From Pseudomonas putida (lineage in GTDB: Bacteria > Pseudomonadota > Gammaproteobacteria > Pseudomonadales > Pseudomonadaceae): a DNA stretch of 64,000 nucleotides. The translations under genes were made by a program, and so were the position numbers. This document shows positions 23,330 through 32,653 of the stretch, in pieces. The stretch is from the NCBI RefSeq assembly GCF_002025705.1, contig NZ_CP018846.1:62001-126000 (forward strand), written 5' to 3'. Below the pieces are notes generated by a model that made no database searches, was not told where the DNA came from, and saw nothing but the letters and a program-made list of their open reading frames with translations. Numbering within the stretch: the first letter of the stretch is position 1; every line of letters begins with the position of its first letter.

Positions 23330-24453
23330 TGCAACTGGCTTTCGTGCTTTACAAATATTTCCCCTTCGGCGGGCTGCAGCGCGACTTCATGCGCATTGCC
23401 CTGGAATGCCAGAAGCGGGGCCACCAGATCCGCGTGTACACGCTGATCTGGGAGGGTGACATCCCGCCGGGCTTCGAGGTGCTGGTGGCGCCGGTCAAGG
23501 CGATCTTCAACCACCGGCGCAACGAGAAGCTCAGCGCCTGGATGGAAGCGGACCTGGCCAAGCGCCCGGTCGACCGCCTGATCGGCTTCAACAAGATGCC
23601 GGGGCTGGACGTTTACTACGCCGCCGACGGCTGCTTCGAAGACAAGGCGCAGACCCTGCGCGGCGGCCTGTACCGCCGCTGGGGCCGCTACCGGCATTTC
23701 GCCGAGTACGAGCGCGCCGTGTTCGCCAAGGACGCGCGCACCGAAGTGTTGATGATTTCCGAAGTGCAGCAGCCGCTGTTCATCAAGCACTACGGCACCC
23801 CGGTGGAACGCTTCCACCTGCTGCCGCCGGGCATCTCCCAGGACCGTCGTGCGCCGGCCAATGCCGCCGAGATCCGCGCCGATTTCCGCAAGGAATTCAA
23901 CCTGGGCGATGACGACTTGCTGATGGTGCAGATCGGTTCAGGCTTCAAGACCAAGGGCGTCGACCGCAGCCTCAAGGCCTTGGCCGCGCTGCCTCCGGCG
24001 CTGCGCAAGCGCACGAAGCTGATGGTCATTGGCCAGGATGACCCTAAGGTGTTCCAGCTGCAGAGCGCCACCCTGGGCCTGGGCGAGCAGGTGCAGTTCC
24101 TCAAGGGCCGCAGCGACATCCCGCGCTTCCTGCTGGGCGCCGATCTGCTGATTCATCCGGCGTACAACGAGAACACTGGCACGGTGCTGCTCGAGGCCTT
24201 GGTTGCCGGCCTGCCGGTGCTGGTGTCCAAGGTTTGCGGCTATGCCCATTACATCGCCGAGGCCGACTGCGGCCTGGTGCTGGACGAGCCGTTCGAACAG
24301 GAACAGCTCAATGGCTACCTGCAGCGCATGCTCGAAGACGGGCAGGCCCGCGCTGGCTGGTCGCGCAACGGCCTGGCTTTTGCCGACAGCGCCGACCTGT
24401 ACAGCATGCCGCAACATGCTGCCGATGTGATCCTGGGGCAGGAGAACGCATGA
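23329..24453 (+). CDS. waaG: LPS core glycosyltransferase I (GT4)
   Basis: A 374-residue GT-B fold glycosyltransferase that extends the LPS core after heptose II. Start MQLAFVLYKYFPFGGLQRDFMR shows the acceptor-side FGGLQRD motif. The donor-side EX7E region is NENTGTVLLEALVAGLPVLV near 282-301. The ATG overlaps the waaC TGA by one base. A TTG one codon upstream is possible but unlikely. In pseudomonads the transferred sugar differs from the E. coli glucose, so the substrate is inferred. Confidence 0.93.
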   Translation: MQLAFVLYKYFPFGGLQRDFMRIALECQKRGHQIRVYTLIWEGDIPPGFEVLVAPVKAIFNHRRNEKLSAWMEADLAKRPVDRLIGFNKMPGLDVYYAADGCFEDKAQTLRGGLYRRWGRYRHFAEYERAVFAKDARTEVLMISEVQQPLFIKHYGTPVERFHLLPPGISQDRRAPANAAEIRADFRKEFNLGDDDLLMVQIGSGFKTKGVDRSLKALAALPPALRKRTKLMVIGQDDPKVFQLQSATLGLGEQVQFLKGRSDIPRFLLGADLLIHPAYNENTGTVLLEALVAGLPVLVSKVCGYAHYIAEADCGLVLDEPFEQEQLNGYLQRMLEDGQARAGWSRNGLAFADSADLYSMPQHAADVILGQENA

Positions 24454-25256
24454 AGCTGATATTGGCCGAACCCTTCAAGCGCCTGTGGGCCGGGCGTGAC
24501 GCCTTCGAGGCCGTGGAAGCGCTGCAAGGCGAGGTCTACCGCGAGCTGGAAGGCCGCCGCACGCTGCGTACCGAGGTCGCTGGCGAAGGTTTCTTCGTCA
24601 AGATCCACCGTGGCATTGGCTGGGGCGAGATCTTCAAGAACCTGCTCACCGCCAAGCTGCCGGTGCTCGGTGCCGGCCAGGAATGGCAGGCCATCCAGCG
24701 CCTGCATGAAGTCGGCGTGCCGACCATGACGGCCGTGGCCTATGGCGAGCGCGGCAGCAACCCGGCGACTCAGCATTCGTTCATCGTCACCGAAGAGCTG
24801 GCACCGACCATCAGCCTGGAAGACTTCAGCATCGACTGGGTCAAGAACCCGCCCGAGCCGCGCCTCAAGCGCGCGCTGATCGCTGAAGTGGCGAAGATGA
24901 CCGGCGGCATGCACCGCGCCGGGGTCAACCACCGCGACTGCTACATCTGCCACTTCCTGCTGCACACGGACAAGCCGGTGACGCCTGAAGACTTCAAACT
25001 GTCGGTGATCGACCTGCATCGCGCGCAGACCCGGGCGAAAATCAGCCGCCGTTGGCGCGACAAGGACCTGGCCGCGCTGTATTTCTCGGCGCTGGACATC
25101 GGCCTCACGCGGCGCGACAAGCTGCGCTTCCTGCGCGGCTACTTCCAGCGCCCGCTGCGGCAGATTCTGGCCGAAGAGGCCGCGCTGCTCGCCTGGCTCG
25201 AACGCAAGGCGCAGAAACTTTACGATCGCAAGCAACGCTATGGGGATGCACTCTGA
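24450..25256 (+). CDS. waaP: LPS core heptose(I) kinase
   Basis: A 268-residue kinase that phosphorylates the inner-core heptose, a step essential for viability in P. aeruginosa. The kinase lysine is in EGFFVKIHRGIGW (about 46-58). The catalytic loop NHRDCYICHFLL follows at about 160-171 with Asp in HRD, and the metal-binding acid is in VIDLHRAQ near 188. ATGA overlaps the waaG stop. The length agrees with WaaP of P. aeruginosa. It acts in the cytosol before LPS export. Confidence 0.93.
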   Translation: MKLILAEPFKRLWAGRDAFEAVEALQGEVYRELEGRRTLRTEVAGEGFFVKIHRGIGWGEIFKNLLTAKLPVLGAGQEWQAIQRLHEVGVPTMTAVAYGERGSNPATQHSFIVTEELAPTISLEDFSIDWVKNPPEPRLKRALIAEVAKMTGGMHRAGVNHRDCYICHFLLHTDKPVTPEDFKLSVIDLHRAQTRAKISRRWRDKDLAALYFSALDIGLTRRDKLRFLRGYFQRPLRQILAEEAALLAWLERKAQKLYDRKQRYGDAL

Positions 25257-25990
25257 TGGCGAGTTGGACACTGGCGCCAGGCTACGAACATCTGGCGTCG
25301 GACTTCGGCAGCCTCGATGCGGTGTTTGCCCTCAAGGGTGAACACCTCACGCGTGACCCACTCAGCGAGGTCATCCGCATCGAGCGTGACGGGGTCAACT
25401 ACTACGTCAAACGCTACACCGGTGCTGGCAAGCACATGCGCCGCTACCTGGGCCGGCCCCGCATCAAGGCCGAATGGCAGAACCTCAAACAGTTCGCCAA
25501 GTGGGAAATTCCCACTGCCGAAGTGGTGGCCTGGGGGCTGGAACGCAAAGGCCTGGCCTTTGGCCGTGGCGCGATGATCACCCGCGAACTGCCGCGTACC
25601 GAAGACCTCTCGGCGTTGGCCGAACGCAACGACCCACGCCTGGCCGACCGCGTCTGGGTCGACAAGCTGAGCCGCCAGCTGGCGCGCCACACCCGGGTGA
25701 TGCATGAGCACCGTTTCGCCCACAACGACCTGAAATGGCGCAACCTGCTGGTCGACGACCTGGGCACGCTATTTTTCATCGACTGCCCGACCGGCGACTT
25801 CTGGCGTGGTTTCATGTGGCGTCACCGCATGATCAAAGACCTGGCCTGCCTGGACAAGGTGGCCAAATATCACCTGTCGGCGACCCAGCGCCTGCGTTTC
25901 TACCTGCAGTACCGTGGGCGCCAGCGCCTGAATGTGCGCGACAAGCGGCGCATTCGCCAGGTGCTGAGCTTCTTCGAGGGAAGGGAATGA
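25256..25990 (+). CDS. LPS core kinase-like protein (WapP/InaA family)
   Basis: A 244-residue protein of the lipopolysaccharide kinase (InaA/Kdo-kinase) family. The nucleotide-binding lysine is in VNYYVKRYTG (about 47-56). The catalytic loop FAHNDLKWRNLLVDD (about 156-170) has intact Asp and Asn. The metal acid is in LFFIDCPTGDFW (about 174-185). In P. aeruginosa the gene after waaP is called wapP and is proposed to add a further core phosphate. By position this is its counterpart. ATG overlaps the waaP TGA by one base. Confidence 0.82.
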   Translation: MASWTLAPGYEHLASDFGSLDAVFALKGEHLTRDPLSEVIRIERDGVNYYVKRYTGAGKHMRRYLGRPRIKAEWQNLKQFAKWEIPTAEVVAWGLERKGLAFGRGAMITRELPRTEDLSALAERNDPRLADRVWVDKLSRQLARHTRVMHEHRFAHNDLKWRNLLVDDLGTLFFIDCPTGDFWRGFMWRHRMIKDLACLDKVAKYHLSATQRLRFYLQYRGRQRLNVRDKRRIRQVLSFFEGRE

Positions 25991-26739
25991 CCGATTACCT
26001 GGCCAGCGCGGACCTCGCGCTGCTCAAACGCCATGGCTTGAACGACTTCGAAGCGCTGTGGGCGCTGCAACTCGACGCCGTGGACGAACCCAATACTGGC
26101 CGCGGTGGCTGGAGCAGCGTCTACCGCCTGGAGCTCGAAGGCAAAGGCTACTACCTCAAGCGCCAGAGCGACTACCTGACCCGCACCTTGCACCGGCCGT
26201 TTGGCGAACCGACCTTCGCCCGCGAGTTCCGCAACATCAGCCGCTACCAGAAGCTGCACATTCCGGCTTTGCAGGCCGTGTTCTACGGCGAACGCAAGCA
26301 CAAAGGCCAGCACCGGGCGATCCTGATGACCCGTGCGCTGGACGAATGGAGCGACCTGGAGGGCCTGCTGGCCCAGTGGCCGCAGCTCGCCGAGGGCGCC
26401 CAGGCGGGCATCCTCAAGGCCTGCGGCCAGTTGGCGCGCACCCTGCACGGTGCCGGCCAGGTGCACGGTTGCTTCTATCCCAAGCACATCTTCCTGCGCC
26501 AACGCCGCGAAGGCTGGGATGCGCAGCTGATCGACCTGGAAAAGACCCGGCCACTGCTGTTTGGCATGCGTGACCGCCTGCGGGACCTTGAGCCGCTGCT
26601 GCGCCGTGCCCCCGCCTGGGGCGAGGCAGATGTTCGCCAGTTGCTGGCCGCCTACCTGCAGCAGCCTGCTGACAGCGCACTGGTCGGTACCTGGCTGCAA
26701 CGCCTGACGCAACGCCGTCGTGAAAAAGAGGCCCGCTGA
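25987..26739 (+). CDS. InaA-family kinase-fold protein with altered catalytic loop
   Basis: A 250-residue kinase-fold protein. It has a glycine-rich segment GRGGWSSVYRLELEG and a lysine in YYLKRQSDY (about 56-64). At the catalytic loop it reads VHGCFYPKHIFL (about 160-171), so the usual Asp of H-x-D is Cys and the Asn is His. The later metal-binding region LIDLEKTR is present. It may be a pseudokinase or use another base. It overlaps both neighbours by four and one bases, which fixes it within the LPS operon. Confidence 0.78.
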   Translation: MTDYLASADLALLKRHGLNDFEALWALQLDAVDEPNTGRGGWSSVYRLELEGKGYYLKRQSDYLTRTLHRPFGEPTFAREFRNISRYQKLHIPALQAVFYGERKHKGQHRAILMTRALDEWSDLEGLLAQWPQLAEGAQAGILKACGQLARTLHGAGQVHGCFYPKHIFLRQRREGWDAQLIDLEKTRPLLFGMRDRLRDLEPLLRRAPAWGEADVRQLLAAYLQQPADSALVGTWLQRLTQRRREKEAR

Positions 26740-28181
26740 TGCGTTTGTCTGAACTCAAGGCGGCCGGGCGCAGCCCGTCGCTCCCCCTGAGCATTACCCT
26801 GGCCGATGCCGCCGGCACGGCTGACCTGCAGTTGTTCAGCCTGCTGCGGGTGCTGCCCGGTCAGCGCTATGTCGGCGCTGGCATCTGGCGCGGCACCCCG
26901 GTGCTGGCCAAGCTGCTGGTTGGCGGCAATGCCGCACGGCACTTCCAGCGCGAGCTGGATGGCGTGAAGCTACTGGCCAAAGAAGGCCTGACCACACCAC
27001 AACTGCTTGCCGACGGCCTCAAGGAAGGCGAGGGTGGCTGGCTGCTGTTCGAGTTCCTCGACGGAGCCGAAAGCCTGGCCGATGCCTGGGCAGCGGTAGA
27101 GGATCTGCCGGTGCTGGCTGACGAGCAGCACCTGGTGCTGGGCGAAGCCCTCACTGCCGTGGCGCAGATGCATGCACAAGGCCTGTGGCAGGAAGACCTG
27201 CACCTGGACAACCTGTTGCGTCACGACGGCAAGCTGTACCTGATCGACGGCGCCGGCATCAAGGCCGAGACGCCCGGCCAGCAACTTTCACGCCCGCGCG
27301 TGCTGGAGAACCTCGGGGTGTTCTTCGCCCAGTTGCCCAAGCGCCTGGAGCCGTTCATCGAAGAGTTGCTGGTGCATTACCTGCTGGCCAACGCCGAGCA
27401 TGCGCTGCCGCTGGAAGCGCTGCAGAAGCAGGTGGACAAGGTGCGCAGCTGGCGGCAGAAGGACTACCTGGAAAAGGCTGGTCGCGAGTGCAGCCTGTTC
27501 AGTGTCGAACGTAGCCTTTCAGGCCTGCGGGCGATTCGTCGCAATGAAGTGGATGCCATGCTGCCGGTGCTGGAGCAGGCGGATGAACTGATCGACAAGG
27601 GCCACCTGTACAAAACTGGTGGTGCCGCCAGCGTGGCGCGTATCGAGGTAAACGGCCGCAAGCTGGTACTCAAGCGCTACAACATCAAGAACACCGCGCA
27701 CTGGTTCAAGCGCTTCTGGCGCCCGAGCCGGGCTTGGCACTCGTGGATCGAGGGGCACCGCCTGGAGTTCCTCGACATCGCCACGCCCAAACCCTTGGCA
27801 GTGCTGGAGCAGCGCGTAATGGGCCTGCGCAGCCGTGCCTTCCTGGTTACCGAGTACGCTGACGGCCCGGACCTGACTGCGTGCTTTGCACCTTATGTGG
27901 AAAACGGTGATGCCCCCGAAGAGCAGGTTGATGCCCTGGTGCACCTGATGCAGCAGCTGATCCGCGAGCGCATCAGCCATGGCGACTTCAAAGGCCATAA
28001 CCTGTTCTGGCAGAACGGCCAGTGGTCGCTGATCGACCTCGATGCCATGTGCCAGCATGCCACCCAGCTCAGCTTAGCGCCGGCCTATGCTCGTGACCGC
28101 GCACGGCTGCTGCGTAATTGGCCCAAGAACAGTGCCTTGTACCAGCGTCTGGATCAACTACTGCCGCGGTTGTCGGAGTAA
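26739..28181 (+). CDS. Tandem-kinase LPS core protein
   Basis: A 480-residue protein with two kinase-like halves. In the first half, QEDLHLDNLLRHDGKLYLIDGAG (split over about 150-172) has the H/E-D...N loop and metal acid. The second half starts after about 285 with ARIEVNGRKLVLKRY. It contains SHGDFKGHNLFW and SLIDLDAM (about 420-444), all intact. It closes the seven-gene waa operon and matches the position of the PA5006-type gene of P. aeruginosa. Its substrate on the core is unknown. Its 3' end overlaps the convergent DUF6543 gene by 28 bases. Confidence 0.8.
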   Translation: MRLSELKAAGRSPSLPLSITLADAAGTADLQLFSLLRVLPGQRYVGAGIWRGTPVLAKLLVGGNAARHFQRELDGVKLLAKEGLTTPQLLADGLKEGEGGWLLFEFLDGAESLADAWAAVEDLPVLADEQHLVLGEALTAVAQMHAQGLWQEDLHLDNLLRHDGKLYLIDGAGIKAETPGQQLSRPRVLENLGVFFAQLPKRLEPFIEELLVHYLLANAEHALPLEALQKQVDKVRSWRQKDYLEKAGRECSLFSVERSLSGLRAIRRNEVDAMLPVLEQADELIDKGHLYKTGGAASVARIEVNGRKLVLKRYNIKNTAHWFKRFWRPSRAWHSWIEGHRLEFLDIATPKPLAVLEQRVMGLRSRAFLVTEYADGPDLTACFAPYVENGDAPEEQVDALVHLMQQLIRERISHGDFKGHNLFWQNGQWSLIDLDAMCQHATQLSLAPAYARDRARLLRNWPKNSALYQRLDQLLPRLSE

Positions 28182-31156
28182 GCCGACGGTAGTGTCAGCC
28201 AGTTGCTGCTGCGGCCGGTCTGGCGCACGCGGATACGCCATTCATCGTCGCGCCGGCGCAGCACCGCCCAAGCGGGGACGGTGCCGCGCAGTTGTTCAGG
28301 CAATATCAGATGGTAATGGCCTGCAAGCAGGTGGCGTCGTACGGGAAGCTGATGCGTACCTAGCAGCACGTAGGACAGGGTGTTGTCCTGCAGGAGGTTT
28401 GCATCGTCTTCGTCTGGGCTGCCTTGCCTCGGCGAAGCCAGGCGACAGTCATCCAGTAGTTGTTGGATATCTGGCAGGCCGTCATACCAGAGGAAGGGCG
28501 AGTCGATTACCCAACTGCCATCCAGGCAGCGCTTGATGGGCAGCTTCAGGTACGCATTTGGCATGTCCGGGTCGATGGCGCGCCAGCGAGTACCGTCGAA
28601 GCTGACATTGTATAAGCGGCCTAGGTTGTCTTTGACGTAATACTGGGACAGGCCGGTGCCTGGGGATGCCTGCTCGTAGACGGCCTCGCCATGCAGGCCA
28701 TCGATCTTGTAACGCAACTTGGCCGCCTCGGTTACCGCTTCGTAGTGCGGTGGCAGCGGTACGGGAGGCGGTTTTGGGAGCCCACGCATCACCCGTCGCA
28801 TCAACCCTGACCCCGCCATGTCGTTGAGCCCGGCAGTTGCATGCCCGAGTGCGGCGACGGCGTGGTGAAGTGCTGCATCGTGGTCGTCACGTTCAAAAGC
28901 TTCAAAACCATCCCAGATTGAAATGCCCATACGACCGAATGCCAGTGCGATCGTGCCAGCATGCGGAAGCACCAACGTGACGATATCCAGCAATAGTCTC
29001 AGCACGTTGACCGAGAACTCTCCCAGTAGTTCTTCATTGCTACGGGTGGATGCATTGGTTTGTGCGATCAGTGCCTGGACCTCTGCGCGGTAGAGCCGGT
29101 GGTAGAGGTTGCCAGTGATTGTTTGAAGCTCGATGTAGGATGACAGCCGACCTTTTGCAAGGCGCTTTTCGAGGGCTTTGGCATTACCTAATGGCAAGCG
29201 CTGGATCACATAGTTGCGTAGTTGCGCATCGCTGCGCAATGCTCTGACGAGTGCCCGCGTATTGCGGTATTCACGCCAGGGGCGGCGGTCAGGGGCATCA
29301 GGGCAGTAGGCGACGATACGGTGGGTGTTTTCTGGTGAAACGAGCAGGAAGACCCCTTGCACGGTTTCACCATGAATCAGGATCTGGCGAGCAATGACTT
29401 GTTGTTCGTTGTAGTGCGGGCGGGTGTGACTGTCGGGCGAGTGGATCACCGTGTTTGCCCAGCCATAGCCTTGATCGAACGTGTCCCGTTCAAAATGCCC
29501 GGCATATCGTCCCTTTACCGCTTCGGCGTTCATACGCGCCCGGTTGAGTTGGCTATATGCCCGTTGGCGCCATTGGCCGTGCGGCGATTTCAGCAGGTGC
29601 GTACGCAAGAAGGCCTCATACCCGCTGCCAGCATTCAGGCGCCGGACTATCTGTTTGACCCTCAGCGGAGTGAGGGCTGGGAGGGGCTGGTCGCCGTCAA
29701 GGTGTACGCGTGCGGTCAGCCAGTAATCGACATCGAACCAGGCAATATTGAGTAGTGCCAGTTCGTCAAGGCGATAAGTGTGCTTGACCAGTTCGATGCC
29801 TTCGCCAGCCTGCGGTCTGCTGGCGACAGGTATGTAGGAGCTGATGGACAGTATGTTGAAAGTCGGGCCAGTCTGGCGTGCCATGGTCACGCTGATTGAA
29901 ATGTCTTGTGCGGGGGTATCGATGCCGGGGTCACGCCGTAAGAACTCGCCTATGCGCTCGCGTACCCAGGCCAGCAACGAGTGGCGTTGATTGAACTGCT
30001 CAAGGGTAGGTATGCCTGAGGCGGCAGTAGCTTCGAGGGCTGCTACATGTTCCTGCATCGCTTGCATGATGTGTGCAACGCCTGTTACCGGGGTAGTACG
30101 CAGCCAGTTGGGCAGGTGTTTTTCCAGCAAAAGGCCGTAGCGGTTGGCCAAGAGTCCTTTGCTACTGACTTCGGGTTGCAGGTTCAAGGCCGTTGCGAGG
30201 GTATTGTCGAGTTGCTCGATACTGCGCTGCTGGCCAGTTTTCCACGCATGTTGCCAGGTATATGAAAGCCGTTTGATGTGAGCATCGCGCACGCTCATTG
30301 CCTGGGTCTGGGCGATATCCTCGGTGAACCAGTCATAACGCAGGCGCTCGGCTTCGTGTGCACGTTGCATGTCGTGAGGTTCGACTAACAGTGCAACGAG
30401 AGCATCACGTTCTTGCGGGTTGTCGAGGCGCTCGCAGAGCTCCAGGTGCAGGTCGGCGAGAGTGTCGAATGCTTCGATACCGTGCCCGACGCTGTACAGA
30501 ATGCTCCTGCCTACGGCCTCCTGGGGCGCGATCAGCCCTTCAGGGCCGTGCTCGGTGAGGACCAGCACGCCATGCAGATGGCTGCGCCAGTTCGGCGCGG
30601 TGGCAGACAGTAGCGGTCGATATACCTGGGGGCGGGCCGTGGCGGGCAAGTGCTGGCGTTGCCACGGGTGGGGATATTCGATACAGGTCTTGAGCAATAG
30701 ACGATGTTCTGCAGACAAAGTCTCGTCGGATGTGCGCAGGCGCGCCTCAATATCCAGGTAATCTCGCAGCAGCGAGGCCAGCCGCACCACGCGCGTCAGG
30801 CCCCGGCGGTCACGCTCCTGCCAATAAGTCTGTAGCCGCGCATGCGGGTCCTGGCGGATCGTCGAGCAAAAATTGCCAATGTGAGTAGCGAAGTCGTTGG
30901 GCAGCCTGAGTTGGGGGTGGTCTTTGAGCTGCGGTTGGCTACCGGCTGGCAGCTTGAATGTGCCGCCGTCGAATAGATGAAAGCCGACCAGTTCGAGCAG
31001 GCTGAAACGGTCAAAACGCAACGTTCGGGCAGTGATGGTCATGCCGGGGAACAGCTCTGCCAAGCGCAGGTCGAGGCTGAGCTCGATGCCCTGAAGCGGT
31101 GGCAGCAGTGCCTGTAGTTGAGCATCTAGCGCCTGGAGTTGTAGCAGCGGTGTCAT
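28154..31156 (-). CDS. Large DUF6543 (dermonecrotic toxin domain) protein
   Basis: A 1000-residue protein. The segment YGLLLEKHLPNWLRTTP (about 340-356), followed by EQFNQRHSLLAWVRERIGEFL (in two parts, about 390-410) and ISVTMARQTGP, matches the DUF6543 pattern of large Pseudomonas toxin-like proteins. A central hydrophobic stretch (about 695-720, VLRLLLDIVTLVLPHAGTIAL) could insert in membranes. There is no signal peptide, LRR array or catalytic motif that I can name. The start at 31156 has an AGGAAA site; a longer frame lacks one. GC is lower than in the waa operon it abuts. An effector or toxin role is inferred from family only. Confidence 0.72.
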   Translation of the reverse strand: MTPLLQLQALDAQLQALLPPLQGIELSLDLRLAELFPGMTITARTLRFDRFSLLELVGFHLFDGGTFKLPAGSQPQLKDHPQLRLPNDFATHIGNFCSTIRQDPHARLQTYWQERDRRGLTRVVRLASLLRDYLDIEARLRTSDETLSAEHRLLLKTCIEYPHPWQRQHLPATARPQVYRPLLSATAPNWRSHLHGVLVLTEHGPEGLIAPQEAVGRSILYSVGHGIEAFDTLADLHLELCERLDNPQERDALVALLVEPHDMQRAHEAERLRYDWFTEDIAQTQAMSVRDAHIKRLSYTWQHAWKTGQQRSIEQLDNTLATALNLQPEVSSKGLLANRYGLLLEKHLPNWLRTTPVTGVAHIMQAMQEHVAALEATAASGIPTLEQFNQRHSLLAWVRERIGEFLRRDPGIDTPAQDISISVTMARQTGPTFNILSISSYIPVASRPQAGEGIELVKHTYRLDELALLNIAWFDVDYWLTARVHLDGDQPLPALTPLRVKQIVRRLNAGSGYEAFLRTHLLKSPHGQWRQRAYSQLNRARMNAEAVKGRYAGHFERDTFDQGYGWANTVIHSPDSHTRPHYNEQQVIARQILIHGETVQGVFLLVSPENTHRIVAYCPDAPDRRPWREYRNTRALVRALRSDAQLRNYVIQRLPLGNAKALEKRLAKGRLSSYIELQTITGNLYHRLYRAEVQALIAQTNASTRSNEELLGEFSVNVLRLLLDIVTLVLPHAGTIALAFGRMGISIWDGFEAFERDDHDAALHHAVAALGHATAGLNDMAGSGLMRRVMRGLPKPPPVPLPPHYEAVTEAAKLRYKIDGLHGEAVYEQASPGTGLSQYYVKDNLGRLYNVSFDGTRWRAIDPDMPNAYLKLPIKRCLDGSWVIDSPFLWYDGLPDIQQLLDDCRLASPRQGSPDEDDANLLQDNTLSYVLLGTHQLPVRRHLLAGHYHLILPEQLRGTVPAWAVLRRRDDEWRIRVRQTGRSSNWLTLPSAYSDNRGSS

Positions 31157-31227
31157 GGTCCGTTTCCTGGTGTGAAAACGGAGCATGCTGCGCCCACCGT
31201 GCCGGTCGGCTGCGTTAGCCTGTTACC

Positions 31228-31404
31228 TCATTTTCGGCACAGGGCGCGCACCGCCAACCCCGCCGGGACGCCCAGGCCGAGCCAGGCCAGGCTGTCCAAC
31301 CAACCGTCACCGAGCAGGGCGGCGAACAAGCCTGTGGCGCCCAGAGCGGCAATCAGGACAGGCCAGGCGAAAATGCGCCTGGCCGGCTGCGATCTGTGGC
31401 TCAT
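31228..31404 (-). CDS. Small two-span membrane protein of the iron cassette
   Basis: A 58-residue peptide starting MSHRSQPARRIF, with two hydrophobic segments (about 13-31 and 36-52). The ATG overlaps the TGA of the PepSY gene by four bases, so it is its translationally coupled partner. I do not recognise a named family. It probably sits in the inner membrane beside the PepSY protein. Confidence 0.7.
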   Translation of the reverse strand: MSHRSQPARRIFAWPVLIAALGATGLFAALLGDGWLDSLAWLGLGVPAGLAVRALCRK

Positions 31405-32513
31405 ACGCGGGTCCCTCTGCTTTTGCGCTGTTTGTCCCACCACAGGTACAGGCCGCTGCCGAGCACGATGATGGTCAGCAGGTCCAAGGTTGCCCACAAG
31501 ATCTGCATCGGTCGCCCGCCGTAATCACCGAAGTGCAGGGGCTGTGAAAGGCCCATGGCGTCCATGTACCACGGCCGTTCGCCAACGGCGGTCACTTGCA
31601 GGGTTTGCGCATCGATCAGCACCGGTGTGAGCAGGTGCGAGGTCAGGTGCGTGGCGCCTTTCATGAACACGGCGTAGTGGTGCTCGCTGGAGAAGCGGGT
31701 GCCGGGGAAGGCGATGAAATCAGGGCGCATGCCGGGCGCTGCCCGTTCGGCGATCTCCAGCAGATGCGTGGCTGGCGCGCGCTGGCTTAGCGGCGGGGCG
31801 TCGCGGTAGGGCGCGACCATGGCGGCCAGGCTGTCGTTGCGCCAGGCGGCGATGACCAGGTCGGACAGCGCGCTGATCACCCCGGTGACGCCGACGGTCA
31901 GCGCCCAGGTCAGGGTGACGATGCCGATCAGGTTGTGCAGGTCGAGCCAGCGCAGCCGGCGCGATTTGTCGTGGCGCACTGTGGCGAAGTCCAGGCGGCG
32001 CATGAACGGCGCATAAAGCACGGTGCCCGAGATGATGGCGAGGACGAACAGCACGCCCATGAACGCCAGAAGCAACTTGCCGGGCAGCCCGGCGAACATG
32101 TCCACGTGCAGGCGCAGCATGATCATCATGAAGCCGCCGTTGGCGGCCGGCATGGCCACGGCCTCACCGGTGCGGGCGTCGAGCATGAAGGTGTGCGAGG
32201 AATTGGGTTCGGTGCCGGCGGTGGCAGCGGTGATCGCGAGCACGCCGTTGGGTTCGTCCTCGTCGAAGCCGAAGTATTGCACGACCTCGCCGGGGCGGTG
32301 CTGCTCGGCCTTGATGACCAGCTGTTGCAGGTCCAGCTGCGCGGTGCCAGCGGGCATCTCGCGTAGTTCTGGGGCATCGCCGAGCAGATGTTCGAGTTCG
32401 TGGTGGAAGATCAGCGGCAGGCCGGTAAGCGCCAGCAACAGCAGGAACAGGGTGCAGACCAGGCTGCTCCAGGTATGGATCACCGACCAGCGGCGGATGG
32501 TTGGGCTTTTCAT
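31401..32513 (-). CDS. PepSY-associated inner-membrane protein
   Basis: A 370-residue protein with four membrane spans (about 14-37, 140-165, 195-218 and near 340-360). HTW near the N-terminus, RLHVDMFAGLPG at about 134 and WLDLHNLIG at about 189 hold conserved histidines typical of PepSY-TM proteins such as PiuB/FoxB. These are thought to be ferric-siderophore or haem-linked reductases of the inner membrane. It is in the same orientation as the upstream TonB receptor and likely acts on the imported complex. The start codon is ATG at 32513; a GTG one codon earlier is possible. Confidence 0.8.
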   Translation of the reverse strand: MKSPTIRRWSVIHTWSSLVCTLFLLLLALTGLPLIFHHELEHLLGDAPELREMPAGTAQLDLQQLVIKAEQHRPGEVVQYFGFDEDEPNGVLAITAATAGTEPNSSHTFMLDARTGEAVAMPAANGGFMMIMLRLHVDMFAGLPGKLLLAFMGVLFVLAIISGTVLYAPFMRRLDFATVRHDKSRRLRWLDLHNLIGIVTLTWALTVGVTGVISALSDLVIAAWRNDSLAAMVAPYRDAPPLSQRAPATHLLEIAERAAPGMRPDFIAFPGTRFSSEHHYAVFMKGATHLTSHLLTPVLIDAQTLQVTAVGERPWYMDAMGLSQPLHFGDYGGRPMQILWATLDLLTIIVLGSGLYLWWDKQRKSRGTRV

Positions 32514-32543
32514 CACGGTACCGATTTATGTCTGTTGGACCGT

Positions 32544-32647
32544 GGGGCTGCTGCGCAGCCCTTTCGCGACACGAGGCCGCTCCTACAGGAGAGTGCGGTC
32601 CCTTGTAGAAGCGGCCTTGTGTCGCGAAAGGCCGCCAAGCGGCCCCC
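32544..32647. repeat. REPIN
   Basis: Inverted REPs with GGGGCTGCTGCGCAGCCC on the left and a slightly drifted right arm (TGTAGAAGCGGCC...GCGGCCCCC), between receptor and PepSY genes. Confidence 0.8.
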
Positions 32648-32653
32648 GCTCAC

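Noticed and set aside
24234..24449. N-terminal extension of waaP into waaG
   Set aside because: The added 72 codons are a shifted-frame reading of waaG; the ATG at 24450 gives the normal WaaP start and ATGA overlap.
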